Source: Aedoeadaptatus coli (GTDB lineage Bacteria; Bacillota; Clostridia; Tissierellales; Peptoniphilaceae). From it: a stretch of DNA of 64,000 nt. The translations under genes and the position numbers were made by a program. Location of the stretch: positions 62,001 through 126,000 of the forward strand of contig NZ_OPYI01000002.1 of assembly GCF_900343085.1 (NCBI RefSeq), in the 5' to 3' direction. Position 1 is the first letter of the stretch; every line of letters starts with the position of its first letter. Shown one piece after another: positions 50,606 through 57,395 of this stretch. The notes under the pieces were generated by a model that did no database searches, had not been told where the DNA came from, and saw only the letters and a list, made by a program, of their open reading frames with translations.

Positions 50606-50616
50606 TGGTGCGGAGA
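50606..50616 (-). repeat. Candidate attL core: orphan tRNA 3' end (TCTCCGCACCA)
   Basis: On the minus strand TCTCCGC-A-CCA has the form of an acceptor 3' strand, discriminator base and CCA, but the sequence before it does not fold as a tRNA. With a terminator just downstream, this is what a prophage integrated into a tRNA 3' end leaves at its far junction. Only the other junction, outside the window, can confirm it. Confidence 0.5.
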
Positions 50617-50674
50617 ACCCCTACAATATGGAAGACACACAATTTACGTTAGTTCTATTGGTGGCCTAAGTGAT

Positions 50675-50872
50675 TCAGTTCCCTGCGTTCTCATTCTCTT
50701 CATCGAAAATAGTAAGAAGTTCTTCCACTTCTTCCCTGCTCTTCGCGTAACGGCGAGCGAAGGTTCGAGCATTACTCCTTACTCGCTGATACCTTTTCTT
50801 CTCCGGATTGTTTTCTTCCCACTTCCGGGTAGCCTTGATTTGGGCATCACTTGTTTTGTTTTCGGCGTTCAT
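50675..50872 (-). CDS. Small basic/acidic phage protein, unknown function
   Basis: A 65-residue soluble protein: SDAQIKATRKWEENNPEKK start, an arginine-rich middle (RVRSNARTFARRYAKS) and an acidic tail EELLTIFDEENEN. Short proteins with SDAQIKA-KWxxxNPEK starts are known at the late end of Bacillota prophages, but I know of no function; the basic middle could bind nucleic acid. GGAG lies before the ATG, inside the end of the upstream gene, whose frame it overlaps by 26 bases. Confidence 0.7.
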   Translation of the reverse strand: MNAENKTSDAQIKATRKWEENNPEKKRYQRVRSNARTFARRYAKSREEVEELLTIFDEENENAGN

Positions 50873-51014
50873 CTTTCAACTCCTCTTCGAGTCTTTTCTT
50901 TTCTTCAACGAGCTTGCTATTTTTAACAAATAAAACGATACAGGCAACAACAAATAAAACGATACAGGCAACAACAGATAAGACGAGCAAGACATTCAAT
51001 AATTGATTTAACAT
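50847..51014 (-). CDS. Small single-TM phage protein with duplicated membrane segment
   Basis: A 55-residue frame. It starts MLNQLLNVLLVLS, has the eight-residue unit VVACIVLF twice in tandem, then a charged helix KNSKLVEEKKRLEEELKDERR. A perfect 24-bp tandem repeat (50928-50975) encodes the two units. Topology (one helix out, coiled coil in) resembles small phage lysis or membrane-anchored accessory proteins. No good Shine-Dalgarno is seen before the ATG, which is the only start after an in-frame stop. The next gene starts inside its 3' end. Confidence 0.55.
   Translation of the reverse strand: MLNQLLNVLLVLSVVACIVLFVVACIVLFVKNSKLVEEKKRLEEELKDERRKQNK
50928..50975 (-). repeat. Perfect 24-bp tandem duplication in a small membrane-protein gene
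   Basis: Two identical 24-base units (50928-50951 and 50952-50975) in frame, each encoding VVACIVLF. They lengthen the hydrophobic helix by eight residues. Confidence 0.9.
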
Positions 51015-51049
51015 AATGCGCGTGATAGAATTTACTTAAAGGAAGGGGA

Positions 51050-51181
51050 TTAACCCCCACCTTTAAGTTTTTCTAATTCTAGCTTTAGCTTTTTGATTTC
51101 TAGCATCTTAACTTGTATTTGTTGGTACCCGTTAACAGCTGTCATGATCAATATAGCTAAAGCTATTATTTTTTCTATCAC
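51050..51181 (-). CDS. 43-residue membrane peptide of the prophage
   Basis: A GTG-started frame with a strong GAGGTGA site a few bases upstream. Translation has a hydrophobic helix (about 4-18, IIALAILIMTAVNGY) followed by a basic amphipathic helix rich in K, L and E and a GGG end. One membrane span with a cytosolic coiled-coil-like tail is the likely topology. It has no recognised family; it could act in lysis or superinfection functions. The frame is too small for homology-free certainty, but the ribosome site supports it. Confidence 0.55.
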   Translation of the reverse strand: MIEKIIALAILIMTAVNGYQQIQVKMLEIKKLKLELEKLKGGG

Positions 51182-51258
51182 TTTCTCACCTCACTTTCTG
51201 TATTTATTATACCACGCGTGTTATATTCTGTAAAGGGTTTTCTCAATATTTTATAAAA

Positions 51259-51298
51259 TAAAAAGCGTCTAAGGAATCATACTCCCTAGACGCTTTTT
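51259..51298 (-). terminator. Intrinsic terminator after the lysis genes
   Basis: AAAAAGCGTCTAGGGAG pairs with CTTAGACGCTTTTT-type partner (stem of about 12 bp around a short loop), followed by ATTTTAT. It ends the transcript coming from the holin and the 85-residue gene; the interval 51182-51369 otherwise shows no gene. Confidence 0.85.
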
Positions 51299-51369
51299 AT
51301 TACCTATTGATTTTTTTCGACGTCCTCAGGTCGATTTTAAGGCATTTTAAAACCCTAACAGGTGTAATA

Positions 51370-51627
51370 CTACCTCGGCCCTTTTTGCGAGTTGAAGTAT
51401 CTCTGCTTTTTATGCAGTCGTTTAAACTCCTCCTCCGTGAGCAACCGCTGAACGGCAACTTTGTATTCCTTGCAGTACGGATACTTGCCGGCATCGATGA
51501 TTTGCCGCACCCGTAGCGCATCTTTCTTCGTATGCAGATGGGCGTGTTGCTCATAAGCACCACCCTCTCTTTTAATCAACCAAGGCCTATCGCCACATCC
51601 AGGCTTGTACAGAATGGTAAGCCGCAT
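51370..51627 (-). CDS. Conserved phage late protein, unknown function
   Basis: An 85-residue protein starting MRLTILYKPGCGDRPWLIKR, with HAHLHTKKDALRVRQII in the middle and RLLTEEEFKRLHKKQRY near the end. It looks like a small family found beside the lysis genes of Bacillota prophages; no function is known to me. The overlapping alternative frame 51300-51563 is arginine/serine-rich with no such pattern and is rejected. The Shine-Dalgarno (GGAT) is weak. It follows the holin-like gene by three bases. Confidence 0.68.
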   Translation of the reverse strand: MRLTILYKPGCGDRPWLIKREGGAYEQHAHLHTKKDALRVRQIIDAGKYPYCKEYKVAVQRLLTEEEFKRLHKKQRYFNSQKGPR

Positions 51628-51630
51628 AAG

Positions 51631-51906
51631 CTATCCGCGTTTGTGATCTTTGTATGCCTTTCGCTCTTGTTCACTCACGGCACCGGAGTCACCGATTCGT
51701 GTTCCGCTCTCGTAAAGGCCGACAGCGGAGAGGCCTATCACCATACCGGTGACGGCGCTTTCCGCAGACAAGCCCGCAAGCGCCAGATGCAGAATCATGC
51801 CGACGATAATGGCCACAATCGGACTGTATCGATTCGGCAGGCCGGCGATTTTAAAGGCCTGTGTCAAACCGAGTGTCGCGCTTGTCAGTACAATTGCATT
51901 TTGCAT
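51631..51906 (-). CDS. Holin-like small membrane protein
   Basis: A 91-residue protein with two to three hydrophobic helices (about 2-20, 30-47, 55-68) and a charged C-terminal tail (YESGTRIG then EQERKAYKDHKRG), the shape of a holin. It lies directly after the endolysin gene, whose 3' end it overlaps by 56 bases in another frame. The ATG at 51906 has a GGGGAG site, so an eight-codon longer frame is rejected. Holin function is inferred from topology and neighbour. Confidence 0.7.
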   Translation of the reverse strand: MQNAIVLTSATLGLTQAFKIAGLPNRYSPIVAIIVGMILHLALAGLSAESAVTGMVIGLSAVGLYESGTRIGDSGAVSEQERKAYKDHKRG

Positions 51907-53152
51907 GGTTATCTCCCCTCTTTTGATCATAGCGATAAAGCATCGTCATCATCTCTTCCCGCGTCATCTCAGCACCGGGCCGGGTACCGTCGCAAATTCC
52001 TTGCTCTTTACCCCACTCCCACGCTTCCTTCGCCCAGTCGGAGGGCTTTTCAATATCTCTGGTCACGTATTTCTTCACTCCCTTGTCATATTGCTGTAAG
52101 CCGAGGCGTTCAATCAGTTGGATTAGCTGCTTTCCATAGTCTAGTGCCGTTGCATAGCCACATGACTGTAGTGCCTTCGCCTGATCTTTGTAGTTCTTTG
52201 CATTTAACACCGCTGCGTAATTCTTCTTCCGCCAATCGGTGGATACAAAAAAGGCATCGTGATCCATAATGGAGTCGGCAACGCTGTCGTAAACCCTAAA
52301 GTCGGCGACTATCTCGTAAACTTCCCCGGTCGGCTTTTGCTCTTTCGTCTTCTTGGAATAGGTCTTTCCGGACCAATCCTTTCCTGCCTTAATCCCAAAT
52401 AAGTTATGGGCATTCTTGGCCAACTCTGATTTTCCCCATCCTGATTCCAGAATCGCTTGGGCCATCGTCACAGAAGGCAAGATATTTAGTTTCTTGCCCT
52501 TTAGGCAATCCACCACGCTTTGAACAAACTTCTCTTCGTCTAAAACCACAGGTACCGTTTTCTCCGGTGCCGTCGGCTTCGCCTTTCCGAAGTATTCTGC
52601 TACGGCACGGGCCACGGCGTCAGCGGTCTTTTGCAGATTCTTTCGGTAAACAGTTGCGTCTGCCATATTATCATGGAAGGCGTGCTCCACAATCATATTG
52701 TGCTTTGCCAGCCCGTGGCGCAGGATGCCGTAATAGTTCGAGCCGGCGGAATTTCTTCGATACTTCGTTCCACGGTTCGGGATCCCCAGTGCGATGGCTA
52801 CATTGGAGCAGATTCTTTCACCCAATGTCTTAAGCGACTCCCGTGGATTGGTGCTGTCCCACACTTCCACACCACGGACACCGCCTCCGCACGCATTAGA
52901 GTGACAGGAGATCAAAAGATCATAGCCTTTCCCCATGGCCCCACGCTTTTGAAGCGGGATATCCGGAGCGATATTCGTTTTTGTCATGCCTACCGTAAAG
53001 CCGTAAGCTTCCAAAGCCGGCTTTAAATAATCGCGGGTGTAAATATAGTTGCAGTCGCCTTCGTTACAGTAAGGCAAATTGTCCACTTGTCTAAAGCCGC
53101 GGTTATAGGCGCGCCCGCCGCCGTGGCCGGGATCAAGTAAAATCTTAACCAT
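51851..53152 (-). CDS. Modular phage endolysin: amidase_3, glucosaminidase and SLH-like end
   Basis: A 433-residue lysin. Residues 1-about 185 are an N-acetylmuramoyl-L-alanine amidase of the Zn amidase_3 type (LLDPGHGGG start, SCHSNA and VEHAFHDN with metal ligands). About 210-365 is a glucosaminidase-like domain (PSVTMAQAILESGWGKSELA, NLFGIKAG). The end (about 370-410) is an SLH-like motif, PSDWAKEAWEWGKEQGI and EMTREEMMTMLYR, for wall binding. A final 25 residues, KRGDNHAKCNCTDKRD and following, extend past the SLH motif and overlap the holin gene. The ATG at 53152 has GGAGG. Confidence 0.93.
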   Translation of the reverse strand: MVKILLDPGHGGGRAYNRGFRQVDNLPYCNEGDCNYIYTRDYLKPALEAYGFTVGMTKTNIAPDIPLQKRGAMGKGYDLLISCHSNACGGGVRGVEVWDSTNPRESLKTLGERICSNVAIALGIPNRGTKYRRNSAGSNYYGILRHGLAKHNMIVEHAFHDNMADATVYRKNLQKTADAVARAVAEYFGKAKPTAPEKTVPVVLDEEKFVQSVVDCLKGKKLNILPSVTMAQAILESGWGKSELAKNAHNLFGIKAGKDWSGKTYSKKTKEQKPTGEVYEIVADFRVYDSVADSIMDHDAFFVSTDWRKKNYAAVLNAKNYKDQAKALQSCGYATALDYGKQLIQLIERLGLQQYDKGVKKYVTRDIEKPSDWAKEAWEWGKEQGICDGTRPGAEMTREEMMTMLYRYDQKRGDNHAKCNCTDKRDTRFDTGL

Positions 53153-53192
53153 TTGCACCTCCAATTAAAAAGGCAAGGTTATCCCCGCCTTG

Positions 53193-53471
53193 TCATTTTC
53201 CCAGAGCATCCACCTTGCTCTCGATCCTAATAAGGATATCGTGGATCTCGTCGTAATTCTTGCTTTCTTTTAGCATCTCAACATCCGTCCGCATTTCGGC
53301 GAGTACCGCCTCCATGCGTTCGTGATAAGTCTTCGAGTCCTTAATAACGCTGGTATTTGCCTCGATTACTTTTGTGATCTTCTCGATCGTCTTCGGTGTC
53401 TGCCACAAATACATGGCGGCAATCACGACGAGGACCCCAAAATTCACGATCGGTTGATACAATTCAAGCAT
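53193..53471 (-). CDS. Small phage membrane protein with coiled coil (XhlA/holin-partner-like)
   Basis: A 92-residue protein: N-terminal helix FGVLVVIAAMYLWQ (about 11-25), then a long charged helical region (ITKVIEANTSVIKDSKTY to RIESKVDALG) likely to form a coiled coil. Membrane anchor plus coiled coil next to an endolysin recalls XhlA-type hemolysin/holin partners, but the sequence itself is not diagnostic. It precedes the endolysin by 40 bases. Confidence 0.65.
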   Translation of the reverse strand: MLELYQPIVNFGVLVVIAAMYLWQTPKTIEKITKVIEANTSVIKDSKTYHERMEAVLAEMRTDVEMLKESKNYDEIHDILIRIESKVDALGK

Positions 53472-53489
53472 ACATCACTCCTCTCTAAG

Positions 53490-53520
53490 TAAATAAAAAG
53501 AGGCGCACATGGGCGCCCCC
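53490..53520 (-). terminator. Intrinsic terminator before the lysis genes
   Basis: GGGCGC pairs with GCGCC(T) around CCATGT and is followed by CTTTTTATTT on the minus strand. It follows the 41-residue gene and may separate tail from lysis transcripts. Confidence 0.7.
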
Positions 53521-53522
53521 CA

Positions 53523-53648
53523 TTATTCAGCTAATTCCGGCAAACCCAAGTTTTCCAAAACCACTTTAACGCGCGGTTGGATAACCTTCGGCACTTGCGC
53601 AAACGTCTTAAGACCACTCACGATCAAGCTTGCGTAGATGACGTCCAT
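53523..53648 (-). CDS. CD1375-like small phage protein (second copy)
   Basis: A 41-residue protein of the pattern M-x-V-I-Y-A-S-L-I-V-x-G-L-K-T-F-x-x-V-P, seen in tiny late proteins of clostridial phages (CD1375 type). GGGGGTGAAAGT precedes the ATG at 53648. The same frame stays open upstream through a hydrophobic stretch (from about 53729), so a longer membrane form of about 70 residues is possible but the strong internal ribosome site favours the short form. It is a diverged tandem copy of the 36-residue gene next to it. Confidence 0.6.
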   Translation of the reverse strand: MDVIYASLIVSGLKTFAQVPKVIQPRVKVVLENLGLPELAE

Positions 53649-53721
53649 ACTTTCACCCCCTTTCACTAGATACTTAGATATAAAAAAAGCACCTGTAACA
53701 AGTGCCATACCTAGAAATGCC

Positions 53722-53832
53722 TTACGCTTTTGCATCTTCCAACGCCTTTTTGGCTTGGTCTCGGATAATCGCCGGGACCTCGTCAATGGTCTTTAATCCC
53801 ATCAAAATAAGCGAAACATAAATTTTTACCAT
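53722..53832 (-). CDS. CD1375-like small phage protein (first copy)
   Basis: A 36-residue protein starting MVKIYVSLILMGLKTIDEVP and ending KKALEDAKA. It shares IYxSLIxxGLKTxxxVP with the next gene. GGGGG lies five bases before the ATG at 53832. Function is unknown; the family accompanies tail and lysis genes in clostridial phages. Confidence 0.6.
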   Translation of the reverse strand: MVKIYVSLILMGLKTIDEVPAIIRDQAKKALEDAKA

Positions 53833-53841
53833 CATAACCCC

Positions 53842-54174
53842 CTACTTATTTAGCTCTAACTCGTAGATCTCAGCTAAAGCCATCTTATTTTCAGCGTCTT
53901 TCTTTAGCATTTCTTCATACATACTTGTCATGCCAAGCATAAGCTCCGTTCTAGAAATACCCGGCTCTTTGTCGTCATCCTTCGGCTCCTCTTTCGGCGC
54001 ACGCTCTTCATACAGCTTACTGATTTTTTCGGCGACTTCCTGCGTTACTTCCACGGGATCGTCCTTCGTTCCCACTTTGCCGGTCACTTCCAGCACGATA
54101 TCCTCCGCTAACTTTTCGTGGGGCGGAACCCACGAAATCCAACATTTATTTAGTTCGTCGTAATATTTATACAT
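53842..54174 (-). CDS. Hypothetical phage protein with acidic linker
   Basis: A 110-residue soluble protein. It has an aromatic start (MYKYYDELNKCWISWVPP), a central acidic and lysine-rich linker (APKEEPKDDDKEPG) and a helical end. I do not recognise the family; small proteins at this place (between tail fibre and lysis genes) are often XkdX-like or tail accessory proteins. GGAGG precedes its ATG and one base separates it from the gene before it. Confidence 0.65.
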   Translation of the reverse strand: MYKYYDELNKCWISWVPPHEKLAEDIVLEVTGKVGTKDDPVEVTQEVAEKISKLYEERAPKEEPKDDDKEPGISRTELMLGMTSMYEEMLKKDAENKMALAEIYELELNK

Positions 54175-54414
54175 TTATGCCTCCACAATTTTAAATGCGA
54201 TGCCGACAACTTGAGTTTTTTGAACACCGGAATTCGTGATTGTCGTATCTCCCCCAATAAGATGGCTCGTCTCCGTAGATAACTCACTATTACCTTCACA
54301 CCACACAGTATGAGTTAGCGTGATTTTCCATAATTCAGATTCAGGTACACGAATCTCGCCGCGGTCTGGTATGCGCAAATTTATCGTTCGGTCAAACACC
54401 AATTTTTTTGTCAT
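54175..54414 (-). CDS. Hypothetical phage protein, beta-rich
   Basis: A 79-residue protein with alternating hydrophobic pattern (ELWKITLTHTVWCEG, QVVGIAFKIVEA) suggesting a beta domain. AAGGAGG precedes the ATG. It is co-directional with the tail fibre gene and may be a fibre accessory, but no family is recognised. Confidence 0.6.
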   Translation of the reverse strand: MTKKLVFDRTINLRIPDRGEIRVPESELWKITLTHTVWCEGNSELSTETSHLIGGDTTITNSGVQKTQVVGIAFKIVEA

Positions 54415-54424
54415 TTTTTCCTCC

Positions 54425-55144
54425 TTAACTCAATCCCAAAATCAGGGCATAGATATCGCTATTCATTTCTTCCATCAACTTCTTCAACAACGCATCCACC
54501 TCAGCTCGGGTGTACACATCCACCGGCGCATGCGTTGATTGGCTGTGATCATAAGCGATCTTGCCTCTGTCGCCACGGTAGGCCGTTTTGCTGGTCTCGC
54601 CGAGGCCCAAGTGAGGGCTTTGGCTATGATCGTAAGCGATCTTCCCCCGGTCGCCACGATATGCCGTTGCGCGGGTCTCGCCGAGCTCAAGATGGGGGCT
54701 TTGGCTATGATCATAGGCTATCTTCCCGCGGTCACCTCGATAGGCGGTTTTATGTGTCTCCCCAAGATCCAGAGATGCGGAGATAATCTCATACTGCCGA
54801 TCTACGGTGTCATAAAAATACACCTTATTCGTCGCCTTGCTTAGGTAGAGCACGTTTCTTTCCCCAATGCTCGGGAAGTTTCCTCGTGCTTCATAGACCT
54901 GCACGAAATTGGTTATCTTCATCTTAGGCAGCTGATCTTCTTTAACTTTTCCCGACGGATCCAGATCCGCTTTTTTCTTCAGCAACTCTGTAAGGTCCAC
55001 GCCCTGCGTGTCAAGCAGCGCGAGCGTGTTAGCAATGTTTTTCAGCGTTTTATCGAGGATCTCCGCATTGGCATTTAAATCCTCGATGAGTATAAAGTCG
55101 CTATCCTCAGGCATCTGGAGCTTGAGATGTTCAGTATGTCTCAT
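54425..55144 (-). CDS. Phage tail fibre-like protein with three 27-residue repeats
   Basis: A 239-residue protein. The N-terminal half starts with LKLQMPEDSDFILIEDLNAN, a segment common at the virion-attachment end of Bacillota tail fibres, followed by a helical region. Residues 127-207 are three tandem 27-residue repeats built on LGETxxTAYRGDRGKIAYDH. The C terminus (VYTRAEVDALLKKLMEE) looks like a trimerising helix. AYRGD-G-IAYDHS repeats are widespread in tail fibres and probably form the shaft. It overlaps the YmfQ-like gene by four bases. Receptor specificity cannot be read. Confidence 0.8.
   Translation of the reverse strand: MRHTEHLKLQMPEDSDFILIEDLNANAEILDKTLKNIANTLALLDTQGVDLTELLKKKADLDPSGKVKEDQLPKMKITNFVQVYEARGNFPSIGERNVLYLSKATNKVYFYDTVDRQYEIISASLDLGETHKTAYRGDRGKIAYDHSQSPHLELGETRATAYRGDRGKIAYDHSQSPHLGLGETSKTAYRGDRGKIAYDHSQSTHAPVDVYTRAEVDALLKKLMEEMNSDIYALILGLS
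54524..54766 (-). repeat. Three 81-bp in-frame repeats in the tail fibre gene
   Basis: Three direct repeats of 81 bp coding LGETxxTAYRGDRGKIAYDHSQSxHxx. Differences are mostly in the two residues after LGET. Such repeats can change number by recombination. Confidence 0.9.
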
Positions 55145-55983
55145 GCAATTCCGCCCTCCTTATAAATATTTATTTCTTTCCATGTCTTGTCCTTTACGTC
55201 CCCCCATCGATAGCGTTTCATAGATTCCCAAGGTGATTGCTTATAGGTAAATGTCCACGATAGATCGGCGGGCATTGAGCGACGCAACACCGCATCCAAA
55301 CCCGTAAGATTATTAGGTAAGCCCCCCGAAGTAAACTCGATGACGAAGGTGTAGGGCACCGTCTTATGAGGATAGACCGCAACTGCGGCCTCATTATTAT
55401 TACCGAAAGCACGACATAAAATTGCGATCGTCTCTTTGGTCACCTGCCGATGCGCCAGCATTTTTACTGCATGGATCTGTCTCCGCCGCTGCTCATACGA
55501 CAAATTGGTATTAACTTCGATTCCAAGACGTAATTCCCACTGCGGCAGAATCTCGATGGCGCTATCCAGATCCAGGTTGCGATCGATGCGCGCCTTCTGC
55601 TCTTCTAGATAACGGAAATACACATCCAGTGCGGCACATAGCGCTTTAAAGGTCGGATTGATCTTGTCGTACCAGGGAAGGTAGTACATGAGCATGTCGT
55701 AAAAGTTCGTCGTCGACACGAAGATGGCTACGCTCATTTCCGTCTCTTCGGCAAGGACGAAGGGCCGGCGTAAGTGCTCTGTCACATAAGCCCACAGCGC
55801 CATTTCCGTTTCCGTGGAGACGGTCATCTTGCCCCGGTCTACTCGCGTGCCGTAAGTGGTTAGGTCTGTGCCCGTCGTCGGCTGCGTAAGGGCAAAGACA
55901 TTCCACGCGTCATTTTCGTGGGACTGCCAGCTTTTATTTTTCTGCAGCTGCCACGTCGATCGGAGATCTCTATCGCGAGTCAT
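55141..55983 (-). CDS. YmfQ/XkdU-like (DUF2313) baseplate protein
   Basis: A 280-residue protein whose C-terminal two thirds match the DUF2313/YmfQ pattern: YLPWYDKINPTFKALCAALD, LGIEVNTNLSYEQRRRQIHA and KETIAILCRAFG. These proteins cap the baseplate wedge next to gp47/XkdT. The first 100 residues, with DAWNVFALTQPTTGTDLTT, look like an added module not found in short YmfQ proteins. It lies one base after the 114-residue tail protein and overlaps the fibre gene by four bases. Confidence 0.78.
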   Translation of the reverse strand: MTRDRDLRSTWQLQKNKSWQSHENDAWNVFALTQPTTGTDLTTYGTRVDRGKMTVSTETEMALWAYVTEHLRRPFVLAEETEMSVAIFVSTTNFYDMLMYYLPWYDKINPTFKALCAALDVYFRYLEEQKARIDRNLDLDSAIEILPQWELRLGIEVNTNLSYEQRRRQIHAVKMLAHRQVTKETIAILCRAFGNNNEAAVAVYPHKTVPYTFVIEFTSGGLPNNLTGLDAVLRRSMPADLSWTFTYKQSPWESMKRYRWGDVKDKTWKEINIYKEGGIA

Positions 55984-55984
55984 A

Positions 55985-56329
55985 CTATCGCAGCCTTACG
56001 ACGAGGTAGCCATTAGGGATTTTATATTGGGAGGCGACTCCGATGGTCTTGACGACTTCCGGAGTGCCTTCCCACACCTTGGTGCCCCCTGTCTTTTGAT
56101 CGTAGAGCGCGATCTTTCGTATATCGCCCCATGACCCGGTGGCGATGGGAAATTCGATGCTCTCGGCATTTTGCACTTGCCCGCCTGCCGGCATTTCAAA
56201 TTTCACCGGCACGCGCTCGTAGGCCGCACCCGATACCTCTTCCACGTCTCCGAGGCCGACATAGATTTGTCTATCGATAAGGCTCGTCTGTAGCACGCGG
56301 TTCTTTTCAATTTCTGTCATGTTATTCAT
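55985..56329 (-). CDS. Phage tail/baseplate-associated protein
   Basis: A 114-residue protein with RQIYVGLGDVEEVSG, AYERVPVKFEMPAGG and EFPIATGSWGDIRKIALYD. This beta-rich pattern (AYxRVxVxF then F-x-A-T-x-x-W-G) occurs in small tail-fibre-type proteins of phages, where it probably forms an attachment or tip domain. GGAGGTGAG precedes the ATG, which overlaps the XkdT stop by four bases. Confidence 0.68.
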   Translation of the reverse strand: MNNMTEIEKNRVLQTSLIDRQIYVGLGDVEEVSGAAYERVPVKFEMPAGGQVQNAESIEFPIATGSWGDIRKIALYDQKTGGTKVWEGTPEVVKTIGVASQYKIPNGYLVVRLR

Positions 56330-57390
56330 TTAAAGCTCACCTCCAAATCCCCGATGGTCGGGATCTCATCTTCCGCAAGTTTGACATTGTCCTGTTGTCC
56401 GTCCAGGGTCAGATCCTCGTAGTCCGCCACCCTGTTCAGGTCGATGATGGCCTTTCCTATTTTGGCGTGGCTCACGAAGTCTTGCCGGAAGGATATCTGA
56501 AATAGGTAGTCATCGATGGCTTTCCTTATTTCGGAAGTAACTGAATCCTTATCCACCCCCGGCTTGACGGCAACGGCAACGCTAATCTTAATCGCTTTTT
56601 CCTTTGCACTTTCCAGGATCAATTTTTCAGGGCGTATAGGTGCCTCTTCCAGGATGTGCGCCCTAAGACCTTCAAGGCTTCGCCCCTCGACGACAGATCG
56701 ATCCTGCGATACTACAACGACACGCACCTTCCCGGAGCCGGGGCCTTCCCATTCCCGGAAGACTTTTGCATCCCAAATGCCCGGATACTCTGTCGCCCAT
56801 AGTTTATAGTGGGCAGGATTGCCGCCCTTCGGCGGGTTGAGATTCCGCTCATAGTAGCGCTCGAGCAATTCTGCATCCGTTTCTTCGTCATAGCCTCCCT
56901 CAAGTGGCGCGAGGTTTGTCACTTCGGTCACGCCCTCGATGCGCGGCTTAATCTTCGTAATCTGACCCGCCAGTACATTCCCGGCGGGCCCCGCCTCATC
57001 GGCTTCCACTTCGATTCTCACGATCCCTTCATCCGGTATCGTCGCTGCAGACAAGCCGTAGAAAAGGCGATCCTCGGCGAAAAAGGCCGTAAGCTCGGGG
57101 ATCTCTGTCCCCGGTGCGCCTGTGATCTGTACATAGCCTGAGGCGAAGGTGGCGGGCTTTCTCAGCGTGCCGTTAATCTGTTCCGCTCGCTTCGTCAGTT
57201 CATCGCCCGACAGATTGTCCACGTCGAATTTTCGCTCCAATTCAATCAGCTGCCGCTGTCCTTCCTCGAAGATTACGCCGGCGGCGGAAAGAATATCGTA
57301 GCTGAAGCTGTTGGGGGATTTGTCTTCCGTGTTTGCAAGGTTATTCAGCATGATCGACAGGATCTGCTCATGCGTTCGTTCATCAATCAA
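56326..57390 (-). CDS. Baseplate J/gp47-family protein (XkdT-like)
   Basis: A 354-residue baseplate wedge protein. ATFASGYVQITGAPGTEIP and EAGPAGNVLAGQITKI are the baseplate J signature, followed by EEGGYDEETD-like acidic loop (LEGGYDEETDAELLERY) and NPPKGGNPAHYKLWATEYPG. It defines a contractile tail. The start is uncertain: a TTG at 57390 has GGTGGTGAG at the right distance, while two GTG codons at 57402 and 57399 lack one. Confidence 0.9.
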   Translation of the reverse strand: MIDERTHEQILSIMLNNLANTEDKSPNSFSYDILSAAGVIFEEGQRQLIELERKFDVDNLSGDELTKRAEQINGTLRKPATFASGYVQITGAPGTEIPELTAFFAEDRLFYGLSAATIPDEGIVRIEVEADEAGPAGNVLAGQITKIKPRIEGVTEVTNLAPLEGGYDEETDAELLERYYERNLNPPKGGNPAHYKLWATEYPGIWDAKVFREWEGPGSGKVRVVVVSQDRSVVEGRSLEGLRAHILEEAPIRPEKLILESAKEKAIKISVAVAVKPGVDKDSVTSEIRKAIDDYLFQISFRQDFVSHAKIGKAIIDLNRVADYEDLTLDGQQDNVKLAEDEIPTIGDLEVSFK

Positions 57391-57395
57391 TTTTC

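Noticed and set aside
50928-50975. Iterons or phage att direct repeats
   Set aside because: The two 24-bp copies are adjacent, in frame and encode a hydrophobic helix, so they are better read as a coding duplication.
51300-51563. Alternative frame over the 85-residue phage gene
   Set aside because: Arginine/serine-rich translation with no pattern, and it runs into the terminator hairpin; the overlapping frame 51370-51627 has a phage-protein-like sequence.
54524-54766. CRISPR-like repeat array
   Set aside because: The 81-bp units are contiguous, in frame and encode a known tail-fibre repeat; no spacers.
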